Source: Nocardioides sp. QY071
GTDB taxonomy: Bacteria; Actinomycetota; Actinomycetes; Propionibacteriales; Nocardioidaceae
DNA length: 64,000 nt
Reading direction: 5' to 3'
Assembly: GCF_029961765.1 (NCBI RefSeq)
Contig: NZ_CP124681.1
Location: 992,001 to 1,056,000 of the forward strand
Part shown: one piece after another, positions 12,188 to 27,069 of the stretch
Layout of the letters: each line of letters begins with the position of its first letter
How positions within the stretch are numbered: position 1 is the first letter of the stretch
Position numbers and translations under genes: made by a program
Notes under the pieces: generated by a model
What the model saw: the letters and a program-made list of their open reading frames with translations, nothing else
Database searches by the model: none
Told to the model about the DNA's origin: nothing

Positions 12188-12549
12188 TGTTGGTTCGAGT
12201 GGATCCGGCGAGTCCGTTGGGGCTGGCTGAGCAGATCGCGGCACAGGTGCGTGCAGCGGTCATCGACGGCAGTCTCCGCGGCGGCGACAAGCTGCCGCCG
12301 GCCCGCGAGCTGGCCGCGGCGCTCGACGTCAACATGCACACCGTGCTGCGTGCCTACGGCGCGCTGCGCGACGAGGGGATCGTCGACCTGCGCCGCGGGC
12401 GCGGGGCGCACGTGCGCAGCGACCTCGCCGAGCCCGACCGGGAACGGGTCGCGCTGCGGCGCGAGGTCCGCGACCTGATCGCCCGCGCGGCCCGCATCGG
12501 CGTGACCCCCGACGAGCTAGTCAACGAGATCCGGAAGGCCTTCCCATGA
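12187..12549 (+). CDS. GntR-family transcriptional regulator (YtrA type)
   Basis: 120 residues: an N-terminal winged helix (about residues 10-75, with [29 protein letters not shown]) and a short C-terminal helical tail instead of a ligand domain, the YtrA-subfamily layout. ATG 12187 lies seven bases after the -10 hexamer, so the mRNA is probably leaderless. Its stop overlaps the next start by four bases (ATGA), so it is co-transcribed with the DUF1648 membrane protein, its likely target. YtrA regulators commonly repress their own operons, and a matching palindrome covers the promoter. Confidence 0.92.
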   Translation: MLVRVDPASPLGLAEQIAAQVRAAVIDGSLRGGDKLPPARELAAALDVNMHTVLRAYGALRDEGIVDLRRGRGAHVRSDLAEPDRERVALRREVRDLIARAARIGVTPDELVNEIRKAFP

Positions 12550-13493
12550 CCAGAGCCCGCGCGTTGCTCGCTTCTCTCGTCGTCCTCCAGGCGCCCCTGT
12601 GGGTCGTCGGCGTGGGCCTCGGCCTGCACGACCAGGTCCCCGACCCGGTGCCGACCCACTGGGACCTGGCCGGGGAGGTCGACGGGACCCTCACCCTCGC
12701 AGGCTTCACCGTCCTGGTGGTCGTCGTGGTCGGGGCGGCGACGCTGGTGGCGCTCGGTCTCGTCGCCGAGTCGGGACGACGCTCGCCCCTCGCCCCACTC
12801 GGCGCCGCCGGTGCCACCTGGCTCGCCTGGCTGCCGGCCGCGCTCTACGCGGCGACGCTGTTCGCCGCTGCCGATGCCGTTCGCGCCGAGGAGGTCCGGC
12901 TGCCGCTCGTGACCATCCTGCTCGCGACCCTGCTGCCGTTCGGGGCTGCGCTGGCGGTTCACCGCCTGCTGCCCGGTCCGGTCCGGACCACTGGCTCGGC
13001 GCCCGCCGCGAGCGCCACCCTCGCGCTCGCCGACGGCGAGCGGGTGGCCTGGGTCGGCGAGGCCAGCTCCCGCGGCCTACTGCTGCTGGGCGTCGTCCTC
13101 GGCCTCGGGACCGTCCCGCTCTGGTTCGCCGTGTGGCCGGCTGCGCTGGCCGCTGGACTCGCCGCGATCGCCGTCGCGTGGGTCCACGTGGTCACGGTGC
13201 GCGTCGACGACGCCGGCGTCGCCGTGTCTTGGGGCCCCGCGCACTGGCCGCGGGTGCGGATCCACCTGGCTGACATCGCCTCCGCCGAGACCGGCGACAT
13301 CGAGCCCCTGCGCTGGGGCGGCTGGGGCTACCGGCGCAGCACCAAGGGCCGGGCGGCGGTGGCCCGCCGCGGTGAGGGGATCGTGCTCACGCTGCGCGAC
13401 GGGCAGCGGTTCGCCGCGACCGTGGACCGGCCGCAACCCGCGGCCGAGCTGGTGAATGCGCTGGTGGTCCGGCTCAGTCGAAGAGCTCGCTGA
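12546..13493 (+). CDS. DUF1648-domain membrane protein
   Basis: 315 residues. The N-terminal DUF1648 segment has the [14 protein letters not shown] motif after the first membrane span. There are about six hydrophobic segments (near 7-27, 55-80, 90-118, 125-140, 172-190 and 195-215). The soluble C-terminus carries the WGGWGYR motif and a short PH-like beta region. It overlaps gntR by four bases and the facing zinc-ribbon gene by 20. DUF1648 proteins are often paired with GntR regulators. No biochemical role is assigned. Confidence 0.8.
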   Translation: MTRARALLASLVVLQAPLWVVGVGLGLHDQVPDPVPTHWDLAGEVDGTLTLAGFTVLVVVVVGAATLVALGLVAESGRRSPLAPLGAAGATWLAWLPAALYAATLFAAADAVRAEEVRLPLVTILLATLLPFGAALAVHRLLPGPVRTTGSAPAASATLALADGERVAWVGEASSRGLLLLGVVLGLGTVPLWFAVWPAALAAGLAAIAVAWVHVVTVRVDDAGVAVSWGPAHWPRVRIHLADIASAETGDIEPLRWGGWGYRRSTKGRAAVARRGEGIVLTLRDGQRFAATVDRPQPAAELVNALVVRLSRRAR

Positions 13494-13764
13494 GCCAGGA
13501 CTCGCGCTTGCGCTTCTTGTAAAGCTTGTCGTCGTAGCGCTGCGGCTCGCGATAGGAGTCGTACTGAGGCGCGCGGGGAGCCGGCGGCGCGGCTGCCGGC
13601 TGCGGCATGCCGACCGAGCGGTCGATGATCTTGTCGAGCTCGCCACGGTCGAGCCACACGCCCCGGCACTGCGGACAGTAGTCGATCTCGATGCCGTTCC
13701 GCTCGCTCATCACCAGCGTGGTCTCGTCGATGGGGCAGCGCATGCCTGGTCCAACGGCCGACAC
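13474..13764 (-). CDS. Zinc-ribbon (zf-TFIIB type) small protein
   Basis: 96 residues if GTG 13764 is used, 89 if ATG 13743 is used; both are in frame and neither has a decisive ribosome-binding site. One four-Cys ribbon is formed by CPIDET near the N-terminus and YCPQCRGVWLDRGELDKII (about residues 29-47). A Pro/Ala-rich linker and a basic, aromatic tail ending WLSELFD follow. The zf-TFIIB domain binds zinc; cellular role unknown. The last 20 bases overlap the end of the DUF1648 gene on the other strand. Confidence 0.75.
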   Translation of the reverse strand: MSAVGPGMRCPIDETTLVMSERNGIEIDYCPQCRGVWLDRGELDKIIDRSVGMPQPAAAPPAPRAPQYDSYREPQRYDDKLYKKRKRESWLSELFD

Positions 13765-13795
13765 CGACGGAGGGTTCCCTCAGCCCTCCGGAGCC

Positions 13796-14161
13796 TCAGT
13801 CCTCCCAGGGCGCCGTGTCGTCCATCTTGCGGTAGTACTTCGCCAGGTGGCTCTTGACCCGGTCGACGTCCTTGTCCGGCAGGTCGACGCCGCCGCGGGC
13901 GCCCTGCATCACGTTGCCCGCCGCCATCACGCCGCGGGGCACGGCGACCAGCCGGTCGTCGACCACGTCGGCGATGAGCAGCTTGTACGCCGTGAAGTTG
14001 TCCTTCTCCTCGGCGTCGTACCAGACGTGGGCGTCGCGGTACTTCTCGTTCGGCTCGTCCTCGGCGCCCGCCCAGCGGCGTACCCGCTTGTCGGCGGCGT
14101 CGCCGTCCCACGACCGGTCGCGGTCGGCGAGCGGGAGGTCCTGGAAGGTGGTCACAGCCAT
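13796..14161 (-). CDS. Conserved hypothetical protein, acidic, 121 residues
   Basis: Starts at ATG 14161. No family could be named. The N-terminal half is charged (DRDRSWDGDAADKRVRRWAG). The centre has AYKLLIADVVDDRLVAVPRGVM and the end PDKDVDRVKSHLAKYYRKMDD. This second half resembles the C-terminal tail motif seen after phage head-protease or portal-type domains (helical RVxxHLxxYYxxM). There is no phage gene nearby, so the similarity may be only a shared small fold. It lies 38 bases downstream of the class I fumarase on the same strand and may be co-transcribed with it. Confidence 0.65.
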   Translation of the reverse strand: MAVTTFQDLPLADRDRSWDGDAADKRVRRWAGAEDEPNEKYRDAHVWYDAEEKDNFTAYKLLIADVVDDRLVAVPRGVMAAGNVMQGARGGVDLPDKDVDRVKSHLAKYYRKMDDTAPWED

Positions 14162-14199
14162 GTCCGGGCCGTACCCGGCCCGGCCGCGACCACCCGGGG

Positions 14200-15888
<1,689 letters not shown>

Positions 15889-15919
15889 GGCTACCGAGGA
15901 TATCCCGCTCCGGGAACGG

Positions 15920-15959
15920 CCGAGGGGCCGGGCCGCCTGCTGGCGACCCGGCCCCTCGG
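15920..15959 (-). terminator. Long hairpin terminator after the secreted duplicated protein
   Basis: Bases 15920-15932 pair perfectly with 15947-15959 (13 bp). After one mismatch, 15934-15937 pair with 15942-15945 around a TGCT loop. It lies 17 bases past the stop of the 15977-17287 gene and upstream of the class I fumarase, separating the two units. The trailing T-run on the minus strand is weak. Confidence 0.75.
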
Positions 15960-15976
15960 GCGGTGTTGTGTGCTGC

Positions 15977-17287
15977 TCAGGCAGCGGGCGGGACGATGCC
16001 GGTGTAGGCCACGCCCAGCTCGATCACGGCGCCGACCGGCAGGCCGGCCTGGGCGGTGTCGAGGGTGACCTTCACCGCGGTGATCATGTTCTGGTAGCCC
16101 ACGCTGGTGTCGGTCTGCTGCAGGTTGAGCGCGACCTGGCCGAGACCGGCGATGTTGAGGATGGTGTTGGGCGAGACGTCGATCGGGATCGTCTGACCCG
16201 CGATGACGAGGTTGACCAGCTCCATCTTCATGTCCGAGGTCCAGTTGCCGTCGGCCAGCTTGCCGTGGGCGGTCACCTTGACCGCGGTCGCCTTGACCAG
16301 GCCGCCGAGCAGGTTGATGCCGGCGGTGCGGTTGGTGTTGGTGATCTCGGCGTTGCCGAAGGCGTCCTTGGTCGAGGTCGTGGTCGACGTGATGGCGCCG
16401 GTGGTCAGGATGCCGGGCACCCGCACGGCCAGCGTGGAGTTGGACTTGGTCTGGCCGTTGCTGGAGCCGAAGGGCGTGATCACCCGGGCGGTCGGGTCGC
16501 TGACGACCGTGACCGCGTCGGAGACGTTGGCCTGGACCCGGCTGCCGTAGGCGGTGCCGAACAGGCCGGCGCCGGAGGACGGCTGCACCTCGGAGAGGTA
16601 CTGGTTGACCGGGTTGACCAGCAGGGTCACGCCGGCGGAGTAGCCGCCGAACGGCTGCAGCAGGGTCACGCCGACCGCCCAGCCCATGGTGCCGATCAGG
16701 TCGCCGTCCTCCTGCTCGACCTTGCCGTGCATCGAGTAGTTGAGGGTGACGCTGGCGACGCCGGGGATGGTGACGGCGTAGTTCTTGGGGATGTTGAGCG
16801 GCAGCTTGACGCCGGCGATCTTGATGTTCGCCAGGCGGCTGTTGGCGGTGTGGGAGCCGTTGCCGTCCGCGCGACCGGTCGTGCTGATCGTGGTCTCGAG
16901 CGCGTCGGCGGTGATCAGGCCACCGAGCAGGCTGACGTTGGCGACCCGCGCCCACGACTTCAGCGTGGTCTGCGGCTGCCCGAGGACCTGCGAGACGACG
17001 GCGTCGGTCTGGGTCTCCACCGCGCCGAGCTGGGCGAGGTTGAGCACGCTGGCCGCGGCCGTGCTGTTCTTCGAGGTGCTGGACTTCGCGCCGCCGGTGA
17101 CACCCGACTGGGCGGTCAGGTCGGACTGGACGACACCGTCCAGGACCTTGACGTACGTCGCGCCGGTGCTGGCTGCGTAGGACCAGTAGACCGGGTCGGC
17201 GGCCTGCGCCGCGGGTGCCGGAACGGCGACCAGACCTGCACCCGCCAAGGTGAAGGCGACAAAGGTGACGAACTTGCGCACGTTCAC
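15977..17287 (-). CDS. Secreted 'choice-of-anchor P'-type protein with duplicated halves
   Basis: 436 residues. A signal peptide ([29 protein letters not shown], cleavage near AQA/ADP at about 29) precedes Thr/Ser/Asn-rich, beta-type sequence. Two halves share a pattern: [19 protein letters not shown]... then [12 protein letters not shown]...[12 protein letters not shown] in the first, and [17 protein letters not shown]... then [12 protein letters not shown]...[12 protein letters not shown] in the second. Such 'choice-of-anchor P' proteins are surface or secreted with unknown function. No C-terminal anchor is visible beyond the hydrophobic tail [18 protein letters not shown]. It is a single-gene unit with its own terminator. 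Confidence 0.75.
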   Translation of the reverse strand: MNVRKFVTFVAFTLAGAGLVAVPAPAAQAADPVYWSYAASTGATYVKVLDGVVQSDLTAQSGVTGGAKSSTSKNSTAAASVLNLAQLGAVETQTDAVVSQVLGQPQTTLKSWARVANVSLLGGLITADALETTISTTGRADGNGSHTANSRLANIKIAGVKLPLNIPKNYAVTIPGVASVTLNYSMHGKVEQEDGDLIGTMGWAVGVTLLQPFGGYSAGVTLLVNPVNQYLSEVQPSSGAGLFGTAYGSRVQANVSDAVTVVSDPTARVITPFGSSNGQTKSNSTLAVRVPGILTTGAITSTTTSTKDAFGNAEITNTNRTAGINLLGGLVKATAVKVTAHGKLADGNWTSDMKMELVNLVIAGQTIPIDVSPNTILNIAGLGQVALNLQQTDTSVGYQNMITAVKVTLDTAQAGLPVGAVIELGVAYTGIVPPAA

Positions 17288-17464
17288 GGGACCCCATTCC
17301 CATCCGTGTGATGACTGCTATGTATGTGTCGAGCCCCCCAAGCAAACCACTACCCGGGCACGCCGAGCGAGCCGAGGTGGGGATTTCTGCGAGGTTTTAA
17401 CGAAGAATCATTCACAATGTCACGGCGGAGGGCATATCCGGGGCGAAATGGCTGTTTTGCTCCC

Positions 17465-18574
17465 GTGCACGTGTATGGCGCAGTGGTGATCGGGGCCGGC
17501 CAGGCCGGCCTCTCGGCGTCCTTCCACCTGACCCGGCTCGGCATCGACCACGTCGTGCTCGACGCCAACGACCGGCCGGGCGGCGCCTGGCAGCACCGGT
17601 GGGACTCGCTGTCGATGCACGACGTGCACGGCGTGGCCGACCTGCCGGACGCCCCGGCTCCCGGTGACTCCCGCGAACGGGCCAATGTCGTGGTGCCGGC
17701 GTGGTTCGGTCGCTACGAGGACCACAACCGGCTGCCCGTCGTACGACCGGTGCGGGTGGACCGGGTCACCGACGACGACGGGCTCCTGGTGGTGCACGCC
17801 GGCGAGCGCAGCTGGACCGGGCGAACCCTGGTCAACGCCACCGGCACCTGGACGCAGCCGTTCGTGCCGTACTACCCGGGCGCCGAGACCTTCCTCGGGG
17901 AGCAGCTGCACACCTCGGACTACCCCGGACCGGACCACTTCCGCGGGAAGCGGGTGGTCGTGGTCGGTGGCGGCGCCTCGGCGGTCCAGTTACTCGGCGA
18001 GCTCGCGCCGCGCACCGACGTGGTGTGGGTGACCCGGCGGGCCCCGGTGTGGCGCGACGACTTCGACGAGAACGTCGGCCGGCACGCCATCGGGCTGGTC
18101 CAGGAGCGGGTCCGCGAGGGCCTGCCGCCCGCGAGCGTCGTCAGCGTCACCGGCCTCGCACTGCGGCCCCAGGAGCAGGAGGCGGCCCGGCTCGGTGTCT
18201 ACGAGCGGCGCCGCGAGATGTTCGCGCGGATCGAGCCGGACGGCGTGCGCTGGGCCGACGGGTCCTTCGAGCGCGCCGACGTCATCTTGTGGGCGACCGG
18301 CTTCCGGCCCGCGGTCGGGCACCTCGCACCGCTCCACCTGCGCAGCGAGCGCGGAGGGATCGCGCTGCTGCAGAGCGGTGCCGACGTGCAGACCGCCACG
18401 ACCGCCGTACGTGACCCGCGGGTGCAGCTGGTCGGCTACGGCCCGTCCGCGAGCACCATCGGCGGGAACCGGGCGGGGCGCGCGGCCGCATTGGCGGTAC
18501 GGCGCTACCTCGCCGCGCACGAGGGTGCTAACGTCGCCGCCGACAACCCACGGGAGTCCGCGGCAGCGGGCTGA
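17465..18574 (+). CDS. FAD/NAD(P)-dependent flavoprotein, monooxygenase-like (CzcO type)
   Basis: 369 residues from GTG 17465. In-frame ATG 17417 would add 16 atypical residues; GTG 17471 is also possible. The FAD-binding motif VVIGAGQAGLS begins at about residue 6. GGAWQHRW follows, typical of flavin monooxygenase-like proteins, then a second Rossmann motif VVVVGGGASAVQ (near 160-171) for NAD(P)H, and the closing ATGFRP and GYGPSASTIGGNRAGR. The substrate is unknown. Its last 25 bases, including the TGA stop, lie inside the TPP riboswitch of the thiamine operon, and the thi promoter lies within its coding sequence. Confidence 0.85.
   Translation: MHVYGAVVIGAGQAGLSASFHLTRLGIDHVVLDANDRPGGAWQHRWDSLSMHDVHGVADLPDAPAPGDSRERANVVVPAWFGRYEDHNRLPVVRPVRVDRVTDDDGLLVVHAGERSWTGRTLVNATGTWTQPFVPYYPGAETFLGEQLHTSDYPGPDHFRGKRVVVVGGGASAVQLLGELAPRTDVVWVTRRAPVWRDDFDENVGRHAIGLVQERVREGLPPASVVSVTGLALRPQEQEAARLGVYERRREMFARIEPDGVRWADGSFERADVILWATGFRPAVGHLAPLHLRSERGGIALLQSGADVQTATTAVRDPRVQLVGYGPSASTIGGNRAGRAAALAVRRYLAAHEGANVAADNPRESAAAG
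18526..18534 (+). promoter_or_regulatory. Putative extended -10 promoter of the thiamine operon
   Basis: TGCTAACGT is an extended -10 (TGN-TAnnnT) about 15 bases before the TPP aptamer, so transcription would begin near 18541 with almost no RNA ahead of the riboswitch. It lies inside the flavoprotein gene, about 40 bases before its stop. No clear -35 box. Confidence 0.45.
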
Positions 18575-18635
18575 GAGGGAGCTGGAGCCGCTCCGACCGT
18601 CACACCTGATCCGGATCATGCCGGCGAAGGAACGG
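18549..18635 (+). ncRNA. TPP riboswitch (THI element)
   Basis: All hallmark blocks of the thiamine pyrophosphate aptamer appear in order: CGGGAGTCC (18551-18559), CTGAGAGGGAG (18571-18581), the variable GCTGGAGCCGCTCCGACC arm, ACCTGATCCGGATCATGCC (18604-18622) and GGCGAAGGAA (18623-18632). The 3' block contains the AAGGA that is also the ribosome-binding site of thiE (ATG 18641), so ligand binding most likely blocks translation initiation directly. The stop codon of the upstream flavoprotein gene falls within the invariant CTGAGA. Confidence 0.95.
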
Positions 18636-18640
18636 ACCTG

Positions 18641-19231
18641 ATGAGCGCACACCTTTTCTGCCTGGTCTCCGAACGGGACGACCTCTCCCTGCTACCCGCC
18701 CTGGCCGAGGCCGGGGTCGACGGCTTCCAGGTCCGGGCCAAGTCCCTGGCCACCGGCGCGCTGGTCGTGCTGGCCCGCTCGGTGCTCGCCGCGGTGCGTC
18801 CGGCGGGAGCGCTGGTCGTCGTCAACGACCGGCTCGACGTGGCGCTCGCCGCGGGCGCCGACGGCGTGCACCTCGGCGCGGACGACCTCGCGGTCGCCGA
18901 CGCGCGACGCCTGGCTCCCGGTCTAGTCATCGGCGCGACCTGTCGGTCCCGGGCTGAGGTCGTCGCGGCTGCCGATGCGGGTGCGGACTACGCCGGGTTC
19001 GGTCCGGTCTTCGCCTCGGGCTCCAAGGCCGGACTGCCCGCGCCGCTGGGCGTCGCTGCCGTCGCCGAGGCGGCCGGAGTGCTGCCGCTCGTCGCGATCG
19101 GCGGCATCACCGCCGCGACCGCCGGTGAGGTGCGGGCGGCCGGCGCCCACGGCGTGGCCGTGATCGGCTCGATCTGGCGACAACCTGATCCCCTGGGTGC
19201 AGCGAAGGAGCTCGTCGCGGCAGTCGCCTGA
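18641..19231 (+). CDS. thiE: Thiamine phosphate synthase
   Basis: TIM-barrel enzyme that joins HMP pyrophosphate and thiazole phosphate carboxylate/tautomer to make thiamine monophosphate; 196 residues. Motifs are QVRAKS (pyrophosphate site), VNDRLDVALAAGADGVHLG, GATCRS, DYAGFGPVFASGSK (thiazole site), VAIGGI and HGVAVIGSI. Slightly shorter than the usual 210-220 residues. First gene of the TPP-controlled operon; ATG 18641 is nine bases after the riboswitch-embedded AAGGA. Stop at 19231; thiO starts ten bases later. Confidence 0.93.
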   Translation: MSAHLFCLVSERDDLSLLPALAEAGVDGFQVRAKSLATGALVVLARSVLAAVRPAGALVVVNDRLDVALAAGADGVHLGADDLAVADARRLAPGLVIGATCRSRAEVVAAADAGADYAGFGPVFASGSKAGLPAPLGVAAVAEAAGVLPLVAIGGITAATAGEVRAAGAHGVAVIGSIWRQPDPLGAAKELVAAVA

Positions 19232-19241
19232 GGTGGCCGGG

Positions 19242-24102
<4,861 letters not shown>

Positions 24103-24104
24103 GG

Positions 24105-24862
24105 GCGAGGAGGTCGCGCAGCGTCCCCGGTGGTCGAGGAGGTCGCGCAGCGTCCCCGGTGGTCGAGGAGGTCGCGCAGCGACCGTCTCGAGACCCCTCG
24201 CCGTGCTGCCGGAACTCTGCGCGGGCTTCGGCACCGTAGGTCGTTGCGTTCTCAAAGGCGCTGGCGACGAAGGCGGGAGGTGGCTGGGTCCGACGGCCGG
24301 GCTACGGTCCGCATGCCCCGGTGGTCGAGGAGGTCGCGCAGCGACCGTCTCGAGACCCCTCGCCGTGCTGCCAGAACTCTGCGCGGGCTTCGGCTCCGTA
24401 TCCGGTCTCGTTCCGAAAGGGCAGCGACGAGGAAGGCGTCGAGGTGGCTGGGTCCGGCGGTCGGGCTACGGTCCGCATCCCCCGGTGGTCGAGGAGGTCG
24501 CGCAGCGTCCCCGGTGGTCGAGGAGGTCGCGCAGCGTCCCCGGTGGTCGAGGAGGTCGCGCAGCGACCGTCACGAGACCCCTGGCCATGCTGCCGGGACT
24601 GTGCTCGGGCTTCGGCTGCGTCGTGGTTGCGTTCGGAGAGGCGCTGGCGAGCGAGGTGGCTGGGTCTGGCGGTCGGGCTACGGTCCGCATCCCCCGGTGG
24701 TCGAGGAGGTCGCGCAGCGACTGTCACGAGACCCCTGGCCGTGCTGCCGGAACTGTCCGCGGGCTTCGGCTCCGTAGCCGGTCTCGTTCCGAATGGGCAG
24801 CGACGAGGAAGGCGTCGAGGTGGCCCGGGTTCGGCGGTCGGGCTGCGGTCCGCGACGCCATT
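24105..24862. repeat. Nested tandem-repeat block with palindromic 29-bp core
   Basis: Fills most of the gene-free interval between thiC and the DUF222/HNH gene (24103-24974). Four long units of about 155-165 bp each begin with a GGTGGTCGAGGAGGTCGCG-type core (cores near 24153, 24316, 24538 and 24691). In units 1 and 3 the 29-bp core is itself repeated head to tail (24124, 24153; 24480, 24509, 24538; a degenerate copy at 24105). Each core is imperfectly palindromic: GGTCGC-GCA-GCGACC with flanking TCGAG/CTCGA. Unit tails share GGTGGCTGGGTCC and GGTCGGGCTACGGTCCGCAT. The remaining 24863-24974 holds a small GGAGA/TCTCC hairpin and the HNH promoter. Reading frames here are repeat artefacts. Confidence 0.9.
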
Positions 24863-24974
24863 TCGGTTGCAGCTGGAGACGTCGGTTCTCCACACCCCAC
24901 GGATCGAGTTTCCCTAGTCCACAGGCGGGTTTCCGACGCGTGATTGTGTCGGAGGTGGGTGGGAGAATCCAGTC

Positions 24975-26288
24975 ATGGATCTCGGAACCCAGCCCCGCTC
25001 GACAGCACCTGTGCTGTCGCGGCTGAGCGCCGGCATCCGGGCCCGCAACAACCTCCTGGTCGAGGAATGGACCGCGATCGTGGAATGGGCGAGCGACCAC
25101 GTCGTGACCGGTCCTGAGAGGGCCGCGACGATCACCGAGGGCTACCTCGACACCGGTGTCCCGATCGCAGGTGCGGGTGCACCCCTGGTCAGCGAGTTCG
25201 CGTTGATGGAGCTGGTCGCGGTCCTCGGCAGGTCCCCTGACGGCGGCAAGGCGTATGTCGGGCGGGTGATCGAGTGCGCGTGGCGGCTCCCCACCGTCTA
25301 CGCCGCCGTCACCTCCGGTCGGTTGGCGCCGTGGCGGGCGGAGCGGATCGCCGACCTCACCCACGGCTTGTGTGCTGAGGCGGCTGGGTTCGTGGACCGG
25401 CAGCTGTTCAACGCCTCCGGGGTCGGCTGGGCGCAACTGGAGAGGCTCGTGGCGGAGGCGGTGCTTCGGTTCGACCCCGACCGTGCCGAGGCCGAGCGTC
25501 AGAAGGCCGCCGCCGACCATCGGCATTTCGACCTGAGCGAGGTCGACGAGCACGGGCTGGTCCACCTCGACGGGCTGCTGGACGCCGCGGATGGTCACGA
25601 CCTCGACCAAGCGGTCGCCCGTCGGGCCGAGGTCCTGGGTCGGCTCGGTGACGACTCGACGCTCGACGTGCGCCGGTCCAAGGCCGCTGCCGAGCTCGCC
25701 CGCGACGACCTGGCCCTGGACCTGTTGCTCCCCGACCCGGACACCGGCGAGGTCGTCGCGACCGTCCCGGGCCGCAAGGTCGTGCTCAACGTGCACGTCA
25801 CTGACACCACCCTGACCGGGCACAACCCTGTCGGCCGGTGGGACGAGGGACGTTGTCCGATCACCGCCGCGCAGATCCGGGAGTGGCTGCGGTCGAAGGG
25901 CACCACGATCATCGTGCGGCCGGTGATCGACCTGGCCGACCACGTGCCTGTGACGGCGTACGAGATCCCCGACCGCCACAAGGCCCGCGTCATGCTGCGG
26001 GACCACACCTGCCGGTTCCCGCACTGCACCCGACCTGCGTCCAGGTGCGACCTCGACCACGCCAAGCCCTACGGCCAGGGTGGTCCGACCTGCCCCTGCA
26101 ACGAGGTCCCGCTGTGTCGGCGCCATCACCGCGCCAAGACCCACTCGACGTGGTGTTACGAGACCCCGATGCCGGCGACCTATGTGTGGACCAGCCCCAA
26201 CGGGTTCCGGTTCCGCGTCGACCACCGCGGCACCCACCCCCTCCACGACACCAGCGACACCAGCGACCCCAGCCCGCCCGACGAGTAA
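24975..26288 (+). CDS. DUF222 / HNH endonuclease-domain protein (13E12-repeat type)
   Basis: 437 residues. The DUF222 region covers about residues 10-330. The C-terminal HNH nuclease domain reads CRFPHCTRPASRCDLDHAKPYGQ...NEVPLCRRHHRAKTH (near 345-395), with zinc-type CxxC pairs and catalytic His residues. Actinobacteria carry many such genes (the 13E12 repeats of mycobacteria), often next to repeats, and they are suspected of mobility. The activity is unproven. ATG 24975 follows GAGAAT by six bases (leaderless). The tandem-repeat block directly upstream may be its target or substrate. Confidence 0.9.
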   Translation: MDLGTQPRSTAPVLSRLSAGIRARNNLLVEEWTAIVEWASDHVVTGPERAATITEGYLDTGVPIAGAGAPLVSEFALMELVAVLGRSPDGGKAYVGRVIECAWRLPTVYAAVTSGRLAPWRAERIADLTHGLCAEAAGFVDRQLFNASGVGWAQLERLVAEAVLRFDPDRAEAERQKAAADHRHFDLSEVDEHGLVHLDGLLDAADGHDLDQAVARRAEVLGRLGDDSTLDVRRSKAAAELARDDLALDLLLPDPDTGEVVATVPGRKVVLNVHVTDTTLTGHNPVGRWDEGRCPITAAQIREWLRSKGTTIIVRPVIDLADHVPVTAYEIPDRHKARVMLRDHTCRFPHCTRPASRCDLDHAKPYGQGGPTCPCNEVPLCRRHHRAKTHSTWCYETPMPATYVWTSPNGFRFRVDHRGTHPLHDTSDTSDPSPPDE

Positions 26289-26351
26289 CGACCCCGCCCC
26301 GCACCCCGCAGGACCTCACGTCCGCGGGGGCATCGGCGCGTCCAGGCGACC

Positions 26352-27020
26352 TCAGCGCGCGGCTGCCGCCGCGGCGGCAGCCAGCTCCACCCACTTCGGG
26401 ATCTCGCCGTAGCGCTGGCTCGGGATCATCCGTCCCGCCGCCGAGTCCTCCACGAGCTGGGCCATCCGCCGGTCGCGGGTCGCCTCCTGCTTGGCGGTGG
26501 TCACCCAGTTCATGCAGATCCGGCGGTAGGTGTTGGTGGCGGCGTCCCAGAAGGCGGTGGCGGCCGGGTCCGCGGCGAGCTGGGCGGCGTACGCCGGCGG
26601 CAGCGCGAGCCCCGGGCCGGCCTCGTGGGTGTAGGGGGCGACGTCGCGCCTCCGCGCCTCCCAGATCGCCAGCCCCGGCGGCTGCATCCGGCCCTCGGCG
26701 CGCAGTCGCTCGACGAGGTCGATGTTGACCTTGCTCCAGTTGCTGGTCTTCTTCCGCGGGGTCCAGCGCTGGCGGGTCGCGTCCTCGTCGATGCGCTGGG
26801 CGACCGAGTCGATCCAGCCCCAGCACAGCGCCTCCGGCACCGCCTCCGCCCAGGTCAGGCCGCGGTCGGGGACGTGCTTCTTGTAGAGGCCCATCCACAG
26901 CTCGGTCTCGGTGTCGTGGTGAGCGGCCAGCCACGCGCCGAACTCGGCGGCGTCGGCGAAGAAGCGGGCCGGGCGCTCGGCGCTGCCGCCCAGCCGGCCG
27001 GGGGTGGTGTCGCGTGCCAT
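26352..27020 (-). CDS. YdeI/OmpD-associated-family protein
   Basis: 222 residues from ATG 27020. The N-terminal FADAAEFGAWLAAHHDTETELWMGLYKK and CWGWIDSVAQRIDEDATRQRWTPRKKTSNWSKVN patterns are diagnostic of the YdeI-like DUF1905/OmdA-type family. The C-terminal half has helical, Ala-rich sequence ending in a run of eight Ala residues. Family function is unclear (stress- or envelope-associated in some bacteria; DNA-alkylation links have been suggested). Divergent from the asparaginase gene, with about 50 bases between starts. Confidence 0.8.
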   Translation of the reverse strand: MARDTTPGRLGGSAERPARFFADAAEFGAWLAAHHDTETELWMGLYKKHVPDRGLTWAEAVPEALCWGWIDSVAQRIDEDATRQRWTPRKKTSNWSKVNIDLVERLRAEGRMQPPGLAIWEARRRDVAPYTHEAGPGLALPPAYAAQLAADPAATAFWDAATNTYRRICMNWVTTAKQEATRDRRMAQLVEDSAAGRMIPSQRYGEIPKWVELAAAAAAAAR

Positions 27021-27069
27021 GCGACGAGCCTGCCACCGACGGCCGACAGCGGTGCGGAATGCTGGGTCC

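Noticed and set aside
13796..14161. Prophage remnant
   Set aside because: Only one short protein with a phage-like motif; no integrase, structural genes, attachment sites or composition change around it.
17324..17464. N-terminal extension of the flavoprotein gene
   Set aside because: The 47 extra residues are unlike any FAD-protein N-terminus; the GxGxxG motif sits correctly with a start at 17465.
24124..24181. Regular 29-bp repeats resembling a CRISPR array
   Set aside because: The copies are directly adjacent with no unique spacers, the unit is palindromic and reappears in longer tandem units, and no cas genes are nearby.
24130..24943. Several open frames of 200-246 codons within the tandem repeats
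   Set aside because: They arise from repeating the same 155-165 bp unit; no start signals, no domains and frames present on both strands.
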